From SIG575 sp045542485 (GTDB lineage Bacteria; Bacillota; Clostridia; Oscillospirales; Acutalibacteraceae), in contig JAZQLC010000019.1 of assembly GCA_045542485.1 (NCBI GenBank), forward strand, positions 1 through 64,000: 64,000 nt of DNA, in the 5' to 3' direction. The notes under the pieces were generated by a model. It had not been told where the DNA came from. It searched no databases and saw only the letters and a list, made by a program, of their open reading frames with translations. How positions within the stretch are numbered: position 1 is the stretch's first letter; each line of letters begins with the position of its first letter. The position numbers and the translations under genes are program-made. Of this stretch, positions 50,841-59,248 are shown one piece after another.

Positions 50841-51737
50841 TTATTCGTTATCGAGACCGAAGTTGTGAATCAGACCTTCTCTGTTTCTCCAGTCTTCTTT
50901 CACCTTGATCCAGCACTGAAGATTGATTCTGCAAGAGAAGAATTTTTCCATATCTTCCCTCGCTCTTGTGGAAATAGTTTTAAGCGTTTCGCCTTTTTTT
51001 CCGATAATCATACCCTTATGGCTTTCCTTTTCACAATAGATAATCGCTTCAATATCCATAAGGTCTGTGCCGGGTCTTTCTCTCATTTTTTCAACGCTCA
51101 CAGCAATACCGTGAGGAACTTCCTTGTTCATTCTTCTGAGAATTTTTTCTCTTATGATTTCCGCCGCAATAACTCTTTCAGGCTGGTCAGTGAGAGTGTC
51201 ATCAGGGAAAAAGTGGATTGATTCAAAAGCAAGTGCCTTCAATTCATCTATAAGCTCTCTGATATTAGAACCGTTCTGAGCAGATACAGGCACAATTGCA
51301 GAGAAATCATAAAGCTTTGACATTTCCATAATTCTTGCCATCAGCTCTGTTTTATCGCTGAGAGTGTCCACCTTGTTGATTGCGAGAATCACAGGCATCT
51401 TTTCTTTCTTGAATTTTTCAATAAGCTCCAGCTCTGCAGGACGAAGTTCGCCTTTAGGCTCAATTACGAAAAGACAAGCATCAACACCTGAAATGCTGTC
51501 GCTGACTGCCTTTACCATTTTCTCACCAAGCTTGTTGTGGGGTCTGTGGAAACCGGGAGTGTCAGTGAAGACAAGCTGTGTTTCATCCTGGGTCAGCACA
51601 CCCACAATTTTCGTTCTCGTTGTCTGAGGCTTGTTTGAAACAATAGCAATTTTCTGGCCGATCATTTTGTTGAGTATTGAGGATTTGCCCACATTGGGAG
51701 AACCTACAATTGCAATAAAAGCTGTTTTAGTTTTCAT
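50841..51737 (-). CDS. era: GTPase Era
   Basis: 298 residues. G-domain GSPNVGKSSI, DTPGFHRPH, NKVD and a C-terminal KH domain with GMIIGKKGETLK. Binds 16S rRNA 3' end in 30S assembly. The ATG at 51737 follows AGGAG; the longer upstream frame is not coding. Confidence 0.97.
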   Translation of the reverse strand: MKTKTAFIAIVGSPNVGKSSILNKMIGQKIAIVSNKPQTTRTKIVGVLTQDETQLVFTDTPGFHRPHNKLGEKMVKAVSDSISGVDACLFVIEPKGELRPAELELIEKFKKEKMPVILAINKVDTLSDKTELMARIMEMSKLYDFSAIVPVSAQNGSNIRELIDELKALAFESIHFFPDDTLTDQPERVIAAEIIREKILRRMNKEVPHGIAVSVEKMRERPGTDLMDIEAIIYCEKESHKGMIIGKKGETLKTISTRAREDMEKFFSCRINLQCWIKVKEDWRNREGLIHNFGLDNE

Positions 51738-51791
51738 TATTTTACTCCTGAAAAAAAGCCGTACAGACCACTCGGCCAATACGGCTGAATT

Positions 51792-52262
51792 TTATTTTTT
51801 GATTTTAGGGAAACCCTTGATTATAAATACAAATGTGAGAACAAGACTGATAGCGAGAATCACAAGCAGATAAATTCTGTCCTTATAGTATTCTGCCATC
51901 TGACGGAAAGCTTCAGGCTGAAGAAGAATAACAAGCCCTACCGCGACGGAAAACAACGCGGATACAAGAACTGCACCTGCTGCCGCATCCTTTGAAATTT
52001 CCGCAAGAGGGTGTTTCTTTTCTGTGGCCAGATCCACTGCTTTTTCGATAGCAGTGTTGACAATCTCCAGAGAAAAAACAAGAGCGTTGCAAAGCAGAAT
52101 CACAGCCCACTCAACCTTTGTCAGCTCAAAGAAATCATAAATGAGCAGATATGCGTACATGTAAACGCAAAGAGAAAAATGAGCTCTCATATTTCTCTCA
52201 TTTTTCAGGCACCATATAATACCTTTTCCTGCATATACAAAGCTTTTCAACAAACCCTTCAT
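51792..52262 (-). CDS. dgkA: Diacylglycerol/undecaprenol kinase family protein
   Basis: 156 residues, several membrane helices. NERNMRAHF, EIVNTAIEKAVDL and ISKDAAAGAVLV are the DgkA catalytic motifs. Gram-positive members phosphorylate undecaprenol. The C-terminal extension with two more hydrophobic segments is longer than the core family. Starts 3 bp after ybeY. Confidence 0.92.
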   Translation of the reverse strand: MKGLLKSFVYAGKGIIWCLKNERNMRAHFSLCVYMYAYLLIYDFFELTKVEWAVILLCNALVFSLEIVNTAIEKAVDLATEKKHPLAEISKDAAAGAVLVSALFSVAVGLVILLQPEAFRQMAEYYKDRIYLLVILAISLVLTFVFIIKGFPKIKK

Positions 52263-52265
52263 AGC

Positions 52266-52778
52266 TTATTCATCACCCATATAATAGCTGCCGTTTCTCT
52301 TGAGACCCAACTGTGTGAGAACAGTTTCCTCTTTTTCTCTCATATGTACAGCTTCAATGCCACCGTTTTCGTGGTCATATCCTAAAAGGTGAAGCATTGA
52401 ATGAACTGTCAGGAAAGCAACCTCTCTTCTCAGGGAATGACCGTAAGCATCAGCCTGTTCCATAGCCTTTTCAAGAGAGATTACAATATCACCCAGCATC
52501 TGTGCACCTGTGTCTTTGTTGATGTCATAAACGCCGTCAATACCCAGAGGGAAAGACAGAACATCTGTGGGTCGGTCAACATTTCTGTATTCTCTGTTAA
52601 GTCTGTGAATTTCTTCATTGTCCACAAACCTTACGCTGATTTCAGCCGGTGACAGAAGATTTTCCATTGTAAGAACTGCGATACAACACTGTCTTACAAG
52701 AAGATGAATTCCCGTAGGAATCTTATGCACCCTCTGATCGTTGCTGATAATTACTTTAACCTTTCCTCTTTCCTTCAT
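52266..52778 (-). CDS. ybeY: Endoribonuclease YbeY
   Basis: 170 residues with the zinc motif HSMLHLLGYDHE and the upstream DVLSFPLG. Acts in 16S rRNA 3' maturation and ribosome quality control. Start ATG at 52778 has only a weak G-rich SD; no better start is seen. 17 bp after phoH. Confidence 0.95.
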   Translation of the reverse strand: MKERGKVKVIISNDQRVHKIPTGIHLLVRQCCIAVLTMENLLSPAEISVRFVDNEEIHRLNREYRNVDRPTDVLSFPLGIDGVYDINKDTGAQMLGDIVISLEKAMEQADAYGHSLRREVAFLTVHSMLHLLGYDHENGGIEAVHMREKEETVLTQLGLKRNGSYYMGDE

Positions 52779-52795
52779 CCACTACACCCTTTCTT

Positions 52796-53752
52796 TTAAT
52801 TTCGCTGCTCACTTTTCTCGTAAGCCTTTACAATGTCCTGAACAAGTCTGTGTCTTACAACATCCTTGTCGCTGAAACGGACAGTGTCAATATCTTTTAT
52901 ATTTTTAAGAATTCTGATAACCTCAACAAGACCTGATTTTTTGCCGTCAGGCAGGTCAACCTGAGTAACGTCGCCTGTGATAACCATTTTTGAATTGAAT
53001 CCGAGACGCGTAAGGAACATCTTCATCTGTTCCCTTGTTGTGTTCTGTGCTTCGTCAAGAATGATGAAACTGTCATCAAGTGTTCTGCCTCGCATATAAG
53101 CAAGGGGAGCTACCTCAATTGCACCTCTCTCCTGATATTTCTGAAAGCTTTCCGCTCCGAGCATATCAAAAAGAGCATCGTAAAGAGGTCTCAGATACGG
53201 GTCAACCTTCTGTTGCAGGTCTCCGGGAAGGAAACCCAGTTTTTCACCCGCTTCAACGGCAGGTCTTGTGAGAATGATTCTGTTGACCTGCTTCTGTCTG
53301 AAAGCTGTCACTGCCATAGCCACTGCCAGATAGGTTTTACCCGTACCTGCAGGACCCACGCCGAAAACAATTGTGTTATCTCTTATGGCCTGAGTATATC
53401 TTTTCTGACCGAGAGTTTTGGGTTTTATGGGTTTTCCTTTTGCAGATATGCAGATGCAGTCCGAGGACATACTCTCAAGCTTGTCCTCATTACCCTCACC
53501 CACAAGAGAAATCACATATCTGATGTTCTGTTCAGACAATGTTTCTCCCTTATTTATCAGGGTGAGAAGTCCGTTAATCGCCTTTGATGCCTTTGAAACA
53601 TTTTCAGCTTCGCCCGTAACCTTCAGTTCACTTCCTCGGCTCACAACGGCAACGGAAAACTCATTTTCTATCATTTTTATATTTTCATCAAAACTTCCGA
53701 ACAGACTCACTGCCTGTTCCATTCTGTCAACATTAATAATCTGTTCGTACAA
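52796..53752 (-). CDS. phoH: PhoH family ATPase
   Basis: 318 residues. GVGPAGTGKTYLAVA (Walker A) and DDSFIILDEAQNTT (Walker B) within a PhoH NTPase domain; the N-terminal part is KH-like. Starts at TTG 53752, seven bases after GGAGG. Conserved partner of ybeY and possibly an RNA helicase-type factor; precise role unclear. Confidence 0.93.
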   Translation of the reverse strand: MYEQIINVDRMEQAVSLFGSFDENIKMIENEFSVAVVSRGSELKVTGEAENVSKASKAINGLLTLINKGETLSEQNIRYVISLVGEGNEDKLESMSSDCICISAKGKPIKPKTLGQKRYTQAIRDNTIVFGVGPAGTGKTYLAVAMAVTAFRQKQVNRIILTRPAVEAGEKLGFLPGDLQQKVDPYLRPLYDALFDMLGAESFQKYQERGAIEVAPLAYMRGRTLDDSFIILDEAQNTTREQMKMFLTRLGFNSKMVITGDVTQVDLPDGKKSGLVEVIRILKNIKDIDTVRFSDKDVVRHRLVQDIVKAYEKSEQRN

Positions 53753-53786
53753 AATTAAACCTCCGTACAATTTCTTATTCAGTTCT

Positions 53787-53815
53787 ATTATAACATTTTC
53801 AGTTTTATATGTCAC
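53787..53815 (-). promoter_or_regulatory. Promoter of phoH-ybeY-dgkA-era-yqzL-recO-mutS2
   Basis: Minus-strand -35 GTGACA (53810-53815), 17-bp spacer, -10 TATAAT (53787-53792). It separates the vegetative genes from yqfC-yqfD. Confidence 0.65.
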
Positions 53816-53860
53816 TATATTTCTTGAAATTTTTCAAAAAATATTGTACTTTTTTCTCTG

Positions 53861-55045
53861 TCATTCCTCTGTTTTCAAATCCATCTCCACACACTGCCCT
53901 ATACTTTCGATACACTCAAAAACCGACACAAGAGATAAGTATTTTTCGTCTGATTTCATTTCCGAATGCATACTCAGAATCTGAACATTATCGAAATTCT
54001 CATCAATTTTTCTGAAATACTCCTCCGCGCACATCAGCCTGAGAGAAGATTCGGACATCGTCACATTCTTTCTTTCAAAGGGAGCATATCTCTTTGTTAT
54101 TATTCCCAGAGGAAGCTTACAGTTTTCTGCCATCAAAAAATCTTCGTTTTCCGAAATGCTGTATTCACCTTTCGGAGAAATAATAAAATTCACCGGAAAA
54201 ACAACGCCGAAAAAGCTTACGGTTTTTTTCTCGCGGGGTCTTTTATAAATTCTCATTTCCCGATTACGGAACGCCGAAACACTGACCTCATTTTCCGTTG
54301 CTGCCCACACATTTGCCTCTGCACAGTAAAAGTTTACGCTCTCATCTTTGTTTATCACTGCACCGCTGACAAGGACATCACCTTTTTCAACTGCGCTGCC
54401 CACCTCTGTGACCGGTGTGCCGAGAAAACACTCAATCAGTCTTATCTGCCCCGATTTTGCCGCAACAATATTTGAGGGAGTTTCATCCTTGATTTCAATT
54501 TCCTTTTTTACCTGCTCCTTGACCTCAATGTCTGCTCTGCAACCGTCGATATTAACAGCACACCACATCAGGCTGTCCATACTGCTGAGAGCCTGTGACG
54601 CTTTTTCTTTTACATTCAGACTTTTCTTTTTTACACCCGTTCTGACTCCCAGTTCCCCGAAAGCAGAAGCGATTTCTTCCGACGGTATATTTTCATTCCC
54701 GGAAACATTCACAATCCATATTCTTTGTGAAAGAAAAGAATTTATTATTATCATCAGAAACAATCCTATAACAAGTCCCGAACGCATTCTGTTTTTTCTC
54801 AGAAAAAAAGGAAGTCCCGTCTTTCGTATAATACGAATCTTCATTCCTGATTTCTTTCCTGCTTTTCTGATTTTGGAATAATCCTTCGGGGAAACAAATG
54901 CGGTGATTGTATCCCCGCATATCCTGATTTCCTGAACACTTATTCTGTTTGCAGCGCAGAGATTTATAAACCTTTCGGGGAAACCGCCCACTGCACGGAA
55001 TTCAACATAGCCCTTTAAAAATCGCAGAAATCTTTCCCAGAACAT
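53861..55045 (-). CDS. yqfD: Sporulation protein YqfD
   Basis: 394 residues. One membrane helix at about 88-105 (GLVIGLFLMIIINSFL), flanked by a cytoplasmic N-domain (VGGFPERFINLC) and an extracytoplasmic region with VSGNENIPSEEIASAF and a FtsQ/POTRA-like part. The family is sigma-E dependent and needed for efficient sporulation in Bacillus. 9 bp after yqfC. Confidence 0.92.
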   Translation of the reverse strand: MFWERFLRFLKGYVEFRAVGGFPERFINLCAANRISVQEIRICGDTITAFVSPKDYSKIRKAGKKSGMKIRIIRKTGLPFFLRKNRMRSGLVIGLFLMIIINSFLSQRIWIVNVSGNENIPSEEIASAFGELGVRTGVKKKSLNVKEKASQALSSMDSLMWCAVNIDGCRADIEVKEQVKKEIEIKDETPSNIVAAKSGQIRLIECFLGTPVTEVGSAVEKGDVLVSGAVINKDESVNFYCAEANVWAATENEVSVSAFRNREMRIYKRPREKKTVSFFGVVFPVNFIISPKGEYSISENEDFLMAENCKLPLGIITKRYAPFERKNVTMSESSLRLMCAEEYFRKIDENFDNVQILSMHSEMKSDEKYLSLVSVFECIESIGQCVEMDLKTEE

Positions 55046-55054
55046 TCTTCCACC

Positions 55055-55330
55055 TCAGACAAATTCCACAGTCATAATATCTCCCGAAACAGATGCGTAT
55101 GATGAGCCGTATTCTTTCATACACAAATCACTTCCCGTGAACAGAACGGAAATCCTGCCCAGATTCAGTTTTATTCTGTTTTCCGAATATTCAAGAATTC
55201 CGCGGCACTCATTGACAATCGCTTCACGGTTCCCGAACAGTTCAATGTGGTTGAAGCCCTCCACCATTGTTTTGGGAATACCTATTTCCTCTGCAATTTT
55301 TTCTCTGATAATCTGTTTTTTATCACCCAT
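55055..55330 (-). CDS. yqfC: Sporulation protein YqfC
   Basis: 91 residues, YabP/YqfC family (VEGFNHIELFGNREAIV, SVSGDIMTVEFV). The ATG at 55330 is eight bases after AAAGGAG and preferred over the ATG six bases upstream. Co-transcribed with yqfD. Confidence 0.9.
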   Translation of the reverse strand: MGDKKQIIREKIAEEIGIPKTMVEGFNHIELFGNREAIVNECRGILEYSENRIKLNLGRISVLFTGSDLCMKEYGSSYASVSGDIMTVEFV

Positions 55331-55404
55331 ACTCATCTCTCCTTTTATATAAAAAATTATGTTTAAATTTCTTTTTATATTCATATGATTTACAGGTGAT
55401 AACT

Positions 55405-56472
55405 TTGAAACATATCATAAAAAATAAAAACATAACCTTCTTTTTGTCTCTGACTATTTCTGTTGTCTTCGCAGTGCTGCTGATGAAATTTCCTCTTCTT
55501 TCTTCTGAGGGAATCAGAAAAGGTCTTGAAATTTCGGCAGGGACAATGGTGCCGTCACTTTTTCCCTTTCTTGTTGTTTCTTCCTTTGCTGAGCTAAGCG
55601 GAGCAATTGATTTTTCCGGAGAAAAAACAGATAAATTTTTCAGAAAAATCTTCGGCTGTTCGGGAAAAACGGGAAGCACGATTTTATTCGGACTTTTCAG
55701 CGGCTTCCCTGCCGGATGCTCACTTGCATCAGAGCTCTATTCAAAAAATAAAATCACACAGAACGAAGCAAAAAGAATCGCACTTTCATCTGTAAACGCA
55801 GGACCTGCTTTCGTAATCGGAGCAGTGGGAAGTATGTATCTTGACTCCGTCAGAGCAGGAATTATTATGTTTATTTCTCTTTCACTGTCCTCACTTCTGA
55901 TTGCATTCTTCACGAAACTTTTTCTCCCCTGTTCCCCATATGAAGAAAGCACACATGAAACAGAAAAACCCTCTCTCTCAGAGGCTTTTGTCGCATCAGT
56001 TTATTCAGGCTCGAAAAATATGCTTCTCATCTGCGGATGGCTTCTTCTGTTTTCCTGCCTTACAAACATAATTTCAGGCACAACAGATAACGAAACCTTT
56101 TCATCAATCGTAAAAATATTTTCCGAGGTTTCATCAGGTTGCAAAGAAATGTCCCGCACGAAAAACCCTGCACACCTTGTCTTTGTTATCGGTTGGAGCG
56201 GACTCTGCGTTCATTGTCAGATTCTTCCATACATAATCAGAATCGGTCTGAAAATGAAATTCTTCTTTTGCTCACGGCTTTTTCACGCAGGACTTTCAGC
56301 ACTCATAACTGCAGCCCTTCTGAAAATTTTCCCCTGTGAGACCTCAGTGTTTTCCTCGGGCACAGACGTAGTTGCCAGAACCTTTGCCGTCAGCGCCCCT
56401 GCCGCAGCAGGACTTCTCCTGATGTGTATAATTTTCATTTTAGACCTTGATAGTCATAAAAAAATGTGTTAA
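55405..56472 (+). CDS. ylbJ: YlbJ-like sporulation membrane protein (nucleoside-recognition/GATE fold)
   Basis: About 355 residues with eight or more helices. GTMVPSLFPFLVVSSF, GLFSGFPAGCSLA and SVNAGPAFVIGAVGS are GATE/YlbJ motifs. TTG 55405 is chosen because AGGTG lies six bases before it; GTG 55396 overlaps the SD. YlbJ is required for spore cortex in Bacillus. Divergent from yqfC, 74 bp apart. Confidence 0.85.
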   Translation: MKHIIKNKNITFFLSLTISVVFAVLLMKFPLLSSEGIRKGLEISAGTMVPSLFPFLVVSSFAELSGAIDFSGEKTDKFFRKIFGCSGKTGSTILFGLFSGFPAGCSLASELYSKNKITQNEAKRIALSSVNAGPAFVIGAVGSMYLDSVRAGIIMFISLSLSSLLIAFFTKLFLPCSPYEESTHETEKPSLSEAFVASVYSGSKNMLLICGWLLLFSCLTNIISGTTDNETFSSIVKIFSEVSSGCKEMSRTKNPAHLVFVIGWSGLCVHCQILPYIIRIGLKMKFFFCSRLFHAGLSALITAALLKIFPCETSVFSSGTDVVARTFAVSAPAAAGLLLMCIIFILDLDSHKKMC

Positions 56473-56504
56473 AATAAGTCAGACGAAATTTAGGAGTGAA
56501 TAAA

Positions 56505-56723
56505 GTGGACAAAAAACAGAGAACAATAACAAAAGCAGACTATTGCTGTGCAATCTGTGCCCACGGTAAAAAGGCTGAAGACAGCGATATGATTCTCTGC
56601 TACAAAAAGGGCGTTATGCAGCCCGATTACAAATGCCGTTCATTTAAATATGACCCTCTTCGACGCAAACCCAGAACTGCACCGCAACTTCCCGAATACA
56701 CTTTCGAAGATTTTAAAATTTAA
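56505..56723 (+). CDS. Small Cys-containing conserved protein
   Basis: 72 residues from GTG 56505 (AGGAG eight bases upstream; GTG 56496 overlaps that SD). Four to five cysteines (DYCCAICAHG, ILCYKKG, YKCRSFKYDP) suggest a metal or redox site. Basic C-terminal part. Seen commonly near sporulation genes in Clostridia by recollection, but I do not recognise a named family. Confidence 0.75.
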   Translation: MDKKQRTITKADYCCAICAHGKKAEDSDMILCYKKGVMQPDYKCRSFKYDPLRRKPRTAPQLPEYTFEDFKI

Positions 56724-56733
56724 CATAAAAATT

Positions 56734-56768
56734 GCCGTCAACACTTTTTCGGTGTTGACGGCGTTTTT
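56734..56768 (+). terminator. Terminator after the small Cys protein
   Basis: Perfect 11-bp stem GCCGTCAACAC / GTGTTGACGGC and six T; also ends the convergent small membrane protein gene. Confidence 0.92.
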
Positions 56769-56777
56769 TCTCCGGAA

Positions 56778-57029
56778 TTATGCTACATAGTCATTGAAAT
56801 TGATAATACCTGAAGTCTGCTGTGCTGCTCTCTGTCTTTTTTGAGCTTTAAGATTATCAACATATTCTTCAACTGACATCCCTGCTTTATGAGCTTTGAT
56901 TTTAAGCTTGATGTATTTGACGATGACTCTTTCAGCCTCAACAAGCTCTTTCTCATAAAAGTAACCCACGATTAAAGCGATTGCGAATGCGATTCCGAAA
57001 TAGATTGAAAAAGTTAAGAAAAATGACAT
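56778..57029 (-). CDS. Small SOS-controlled membrane protein of unknown function
   Basis: 83 residues: N-terminal membrane helix (LTFSIYFGIAFAIALIVGYF) then a charged amphipathic helix (KELVEAERVIVKYIKLKIKAHKAG, split as KELVEAERVIVKY and IKLKIKAHKAG) and a Gln-rich end. No LysM domain, so it is not YneA. GGAAGT-type SD (AAAGGAAG) precedes the ATG. It is transcribed alone from a consensus promoter with LexA boxes on both sides. A DNA-damage response role, for example division control, is inferred from regulation only. Confidence 0.85.
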   Translation of the reverse strand: MSFFLTFSIYFGIAFAIALIVGYFYEKELVEAERVIVKYIKLKIKAHKAGMSVEEYVDNLKAQKRQRAAQQTSGIINFNDYVA

Positions 57030-57064
57030 AGTAAAAACTTCCTTTCATTTATGTAATCTTATGT

Positions 57065-57128
57065 TGAACATTTGTTCTTTATGTCACCATTATAGCACAA
57101 AATTTTTATTTGTCAACACAAATGTTCG
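57065..57128 (-). promoter_or_regulatory. SOS promoter with two LexA sites
   Basis: Minus-strand -35 TTGACA (57111-57116), 16-bp spacer, extended -10 TGC-TATAAT (57089-57094). LexA box TGAACATTTGTTCT at 57065-57078 just downstream of the start, and a second, 11-of-14 match (57115-57128, half-site ATGTTCG) overlapping the -35. Confidence 0.85.
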
Positions 57129-57286
57129 TTTTTGTGTTCTTTTTAGTCCCAAAAATGGGACTCTACCAGTCCAAAAATATGGTTTTTTGTGTATTTTTCA
57201 AAAATTTTCTTATTTTTTCTTATTCAGTGGAAAATTTTTTCAGAATATGGTATAATCTTCATATCAAAATTTCAGGAGGCAGAAAT

Positions 57287-58009
57287 ATGAAAGTAATGGT
57301 TTATAAAACAGCAGAAGAAATTGCAGAAGCTGTGGGCAGAATTATCATCAAGAGAGTTGCAGACGAGCCCTCTTGTGCAATCGGCTTTGCAACAGGTGCA
57401 TCACCTGTCCCCACTTATGAATACATAGTAAGCGAATTTAATAAAGGCAATATTTCTTTCAAGGATATGAAAACTTTCAACCTTGACGAATATTGCGACC
57501 TTCCCGTTGACGACAAAAACAGCTACCACACATTTATGCACGAAAACCTTTTCGACAAAATCGATGTACAGGCTGAAAACATCAACTTCCTCGACGGCAA
57601 CGCAGAAGACTATGATGCAGAAAGCGCAAGATACGCTGAGGCAATCAAGGCAGTAGGCGGAATCAAGGTTCAGATTCTCGGCATCGGTACAAACGGTCAC
57701 ATCGGCTTCAACGAACCTGCAGACGAATTCACAGATGAAGCTTTCAAGGTTACTCTCACACAGAGCACAATCGACAGCAACCAGAAATATTTCGGCGAAC
57801 AGGCTATGCCCAGATATGCTATGACAATGGGTATCGGCAGCATTATGCGTTCAGAAGAAATTGTTCTTATCGCAACAGGCGAAGCTAAAGCTAAAGCAAT
57901 CGCAGCAGCAGTTAACGGTGAAGTTACACCCCAGTGCCCCGCTTCAATTCTCCAGACACATAAGAATGTTACATTCTTCGTAGACGAAGCAGCAGCAAGT
58001 CTTCTTTAA
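57287..58009 (+). CDS. nagB: Glucosamine-6-phosphate deaminase
   Basis: 240 residues. FATGASPVPTYE (phosphate loop), FNLDEYCDL (catalytic Asp) and GIGTNGHIGFNEP are the NagB signatures. Converts GlcN-6-P to fructose-6-P and ammonia. The ATG at 57287 follows AGGAGG; the upstream open frame is non-coding. A TGG-TATAAT extended -10 lies at 57251-57256. Stands alone, without nagA. Confidence 0.95.
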   Translation: MKVMVYKTAEEIAEAVGRIIIKRVADEPSCAIGFATGASPVPTYEYIVSEFNKGNISFKDMKTFNLDEYCDLPVDDKNSYHTFMHENLFDKIDVQAENINFLDGNAEDYDAESARYAEAIKAVGGIKVQILGIGTNGHIGFNEPADEFTDEAFKVTLTQSTIDSNQKYFGEQAMPRYAMTMGIGSIMRSEEIVLIATGEAKAKAIAAAVNGEVTPQCPASILQTHKNVTFFVDEAAASLL

Positions 58010-58025
58010 TAAGCCAAACAGAAAC

Positions 58026-58054
58026 ACGGTCTGTCCTTACTTTGGACAGACCGT
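58026..58054 (+). terminator. Terminator after nagB
   Basis: Perfect stem ACGGTCTGTCC / GGACAGACCGT with a 7-nt loop and T-rich 3' side. Confidence 0.88.
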
Positions 58055-58075
58055 TATACTTTTCAAAATAAAAAC

Positions 58076-58148
58076 GGGGCATTAATTCAGTTGGTAGAAT
58101 GTTTGCTTCGCAAGCAAAATGTCAGCGGTTCGATTCCGCTATGCTCCA
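58076..58148 (+). tRNA. tRNA-Ala (anticodon CGC)
   Basis: Acceptor GGGGCAT/ATGCTCC including the G3-U70 alanine identity pair, D-arm ATTC...GAAT, anticodon arm TTTGC-TTCGCAA-GCAAA, T-arm AGCGG-TTCGATT-CCGCT, discriminator A. The CCA end is not encoded (CCC follows), unlike tRNA-Lys in this window. Confidence 0.9.
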
Positions 58149-58151
58149 CCC

Positions 58152-58185
58152 AAAAAAGGCCTTGTCTTCCGACAAGGTCTTTTTT
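58152..58185 (+). terminator. Terminator after tRNA-Ala
   Basis: Stem AAAAAAG-CCTTGTC / GACAAGG-CTTTTTT with a TTCC loop. Confidence 0.9.
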
Positions 58186-58214
58186 ATGAAATATTTGCTT
58201 ACAAATTCGTTTTA

Positions 58215-59102
58215 TTAGTCCAAAATTTTGTAATGGACAAGTCGCGCATGTGTATCCTCACCTTTTACCTTGCTGTCCACAAACACTTCAAAAACAATTC
58301 CGTTTTCTATTTTCTTTGTATATCTGACTCCATGGTAAGTATAATCATATTCCTTATCCTTTATGTCGTACCCGTAATGGACATCAAATGTTTTGCCTTC
58401 TTCTTTACTCCGAGGATTCGTATCACCAATCCAGTGAAAAATTTTATCAGGGTGTTCGGTAAAATCATGAAAATTTGAAAGATAAATTCTGCCGTTGAAG
58501 ATTTTATCTTTTTCAAAAATTGCCATAACTTTTCTTGTTTCGCTTTGCATAAGGAAGAAATAAAGATCATCTTTTTCTACCCTTTTTATAATTTTTAAAT
58601 TTTCTCCGTTTTCGCCGTAAGTTTCTATATATTCTCCCGGTTTTCCCATACTTTTATGTTCTTCTTCATAATAATTATCTATATATTGTTCTGTTTTTTC
58701 CGAAATATCAATGTCGTCATTTGGAGTAACAGAATTTAAAAAGTGACTCGCAGGATATGAAAGTGCCTTAAGACAGATTAACACAAATATTATAATTCCT
58801 GCAATCAACAAAAACCGTTTACTGATATGTTTTTTCTCCTTAATTGCTTTTACAATCACCTCATTACTTGCCTCGGGCAAAACTTCTGTACTGATTTTTT
58901 CACCTTTTAAAATCTCTGTAACGGTAACCGCAAGGATTTCTGACAGAGGAATAAGTAGCGACACATCAGGTGCACTTCTGCCTGTCTCCCATTTTGAAAC
59001 AGCCTTATCTGTTACATTAAGCTTCTCTGCTAATTCCGCCTGAGTCAGTCCTTTTTCCTTTCTCAATTCAGAAATAAATCTGCCCGTAATGACAGTGTCC
59101 AT
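58215..59102 (-). CDS. Membrane-anchored XRE-family regulator
   Basis: 295 residues. Residues about 5-60 are a Cro/C1-type HTH (RKEKGLTQAELAEKL, VTDKAVSKWETGRSAPDVSL). A single membrane helix follows at about 97-115 (FLLIAGIIIFVLICLKAL), then an external domain of about 170 residues with no recognised family. This layout allows sensing of an outside signal. AAGGAGG precedes the ATG at 59102. Its target is unknown; the TetM-like gene lies just upstream on the same strand. Confidence 0.85.
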   Translation of the reverse strand: MDTVITGRFISELRKEKGLTQAELAEKLNVTDKAVSKWETGRSAPDVSLLIPLSEILAVTVTEILKGEKISTEVLPEASNEVIVKAIKEKKHISKRFLLIAGIIIFVLICLKALSYPASHFLNSVTPNDDIDISEKTEQYIDNYYEEEHKSMGKPGEYIETYGENGENLKIIKRVEKDDLYFFLMQSETRKVMAIFEKDKIFNGRIYLSNFHDFTEHPDKIFHWIGDTNPRSKEEGKTFDVHYGYDIKDKEYDYTYHGVRYTKKIENGIVFEVFVDSKVKGEDTHARLVHYKILD

Positions 59103-59173
59103 AATGATGCCTCCTTTTAGTTTGACTTTTACTTTCATAAGAAAACCTCCTTTGATTTTCGTTTTCTGACAAA

Positions 59174-59228
59174 AGTATAAATCCGTTCGTAATAAAAGTC
59201 ACCCTACCGTTGGTAGAATGACTTTTTT
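59174..59228 (-). promoter_or_regulatory. Promoter of the XRE gene overlapping an upstream hairpin
   Basis: Minus-strand -35 GTGACT (59197-59202), 17-bp spacer, -10 TATACT (59174-59179). The -35 lies in one arm of a hairpin (59194-59228; AAAAGTCA-CTACC / GGTAG-TGACTTTT) that may terminate the TetM-like gene. Confidence 0.6.
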
Positions 59229-59248
59229 CTTTAACAGAGTGACATTTT

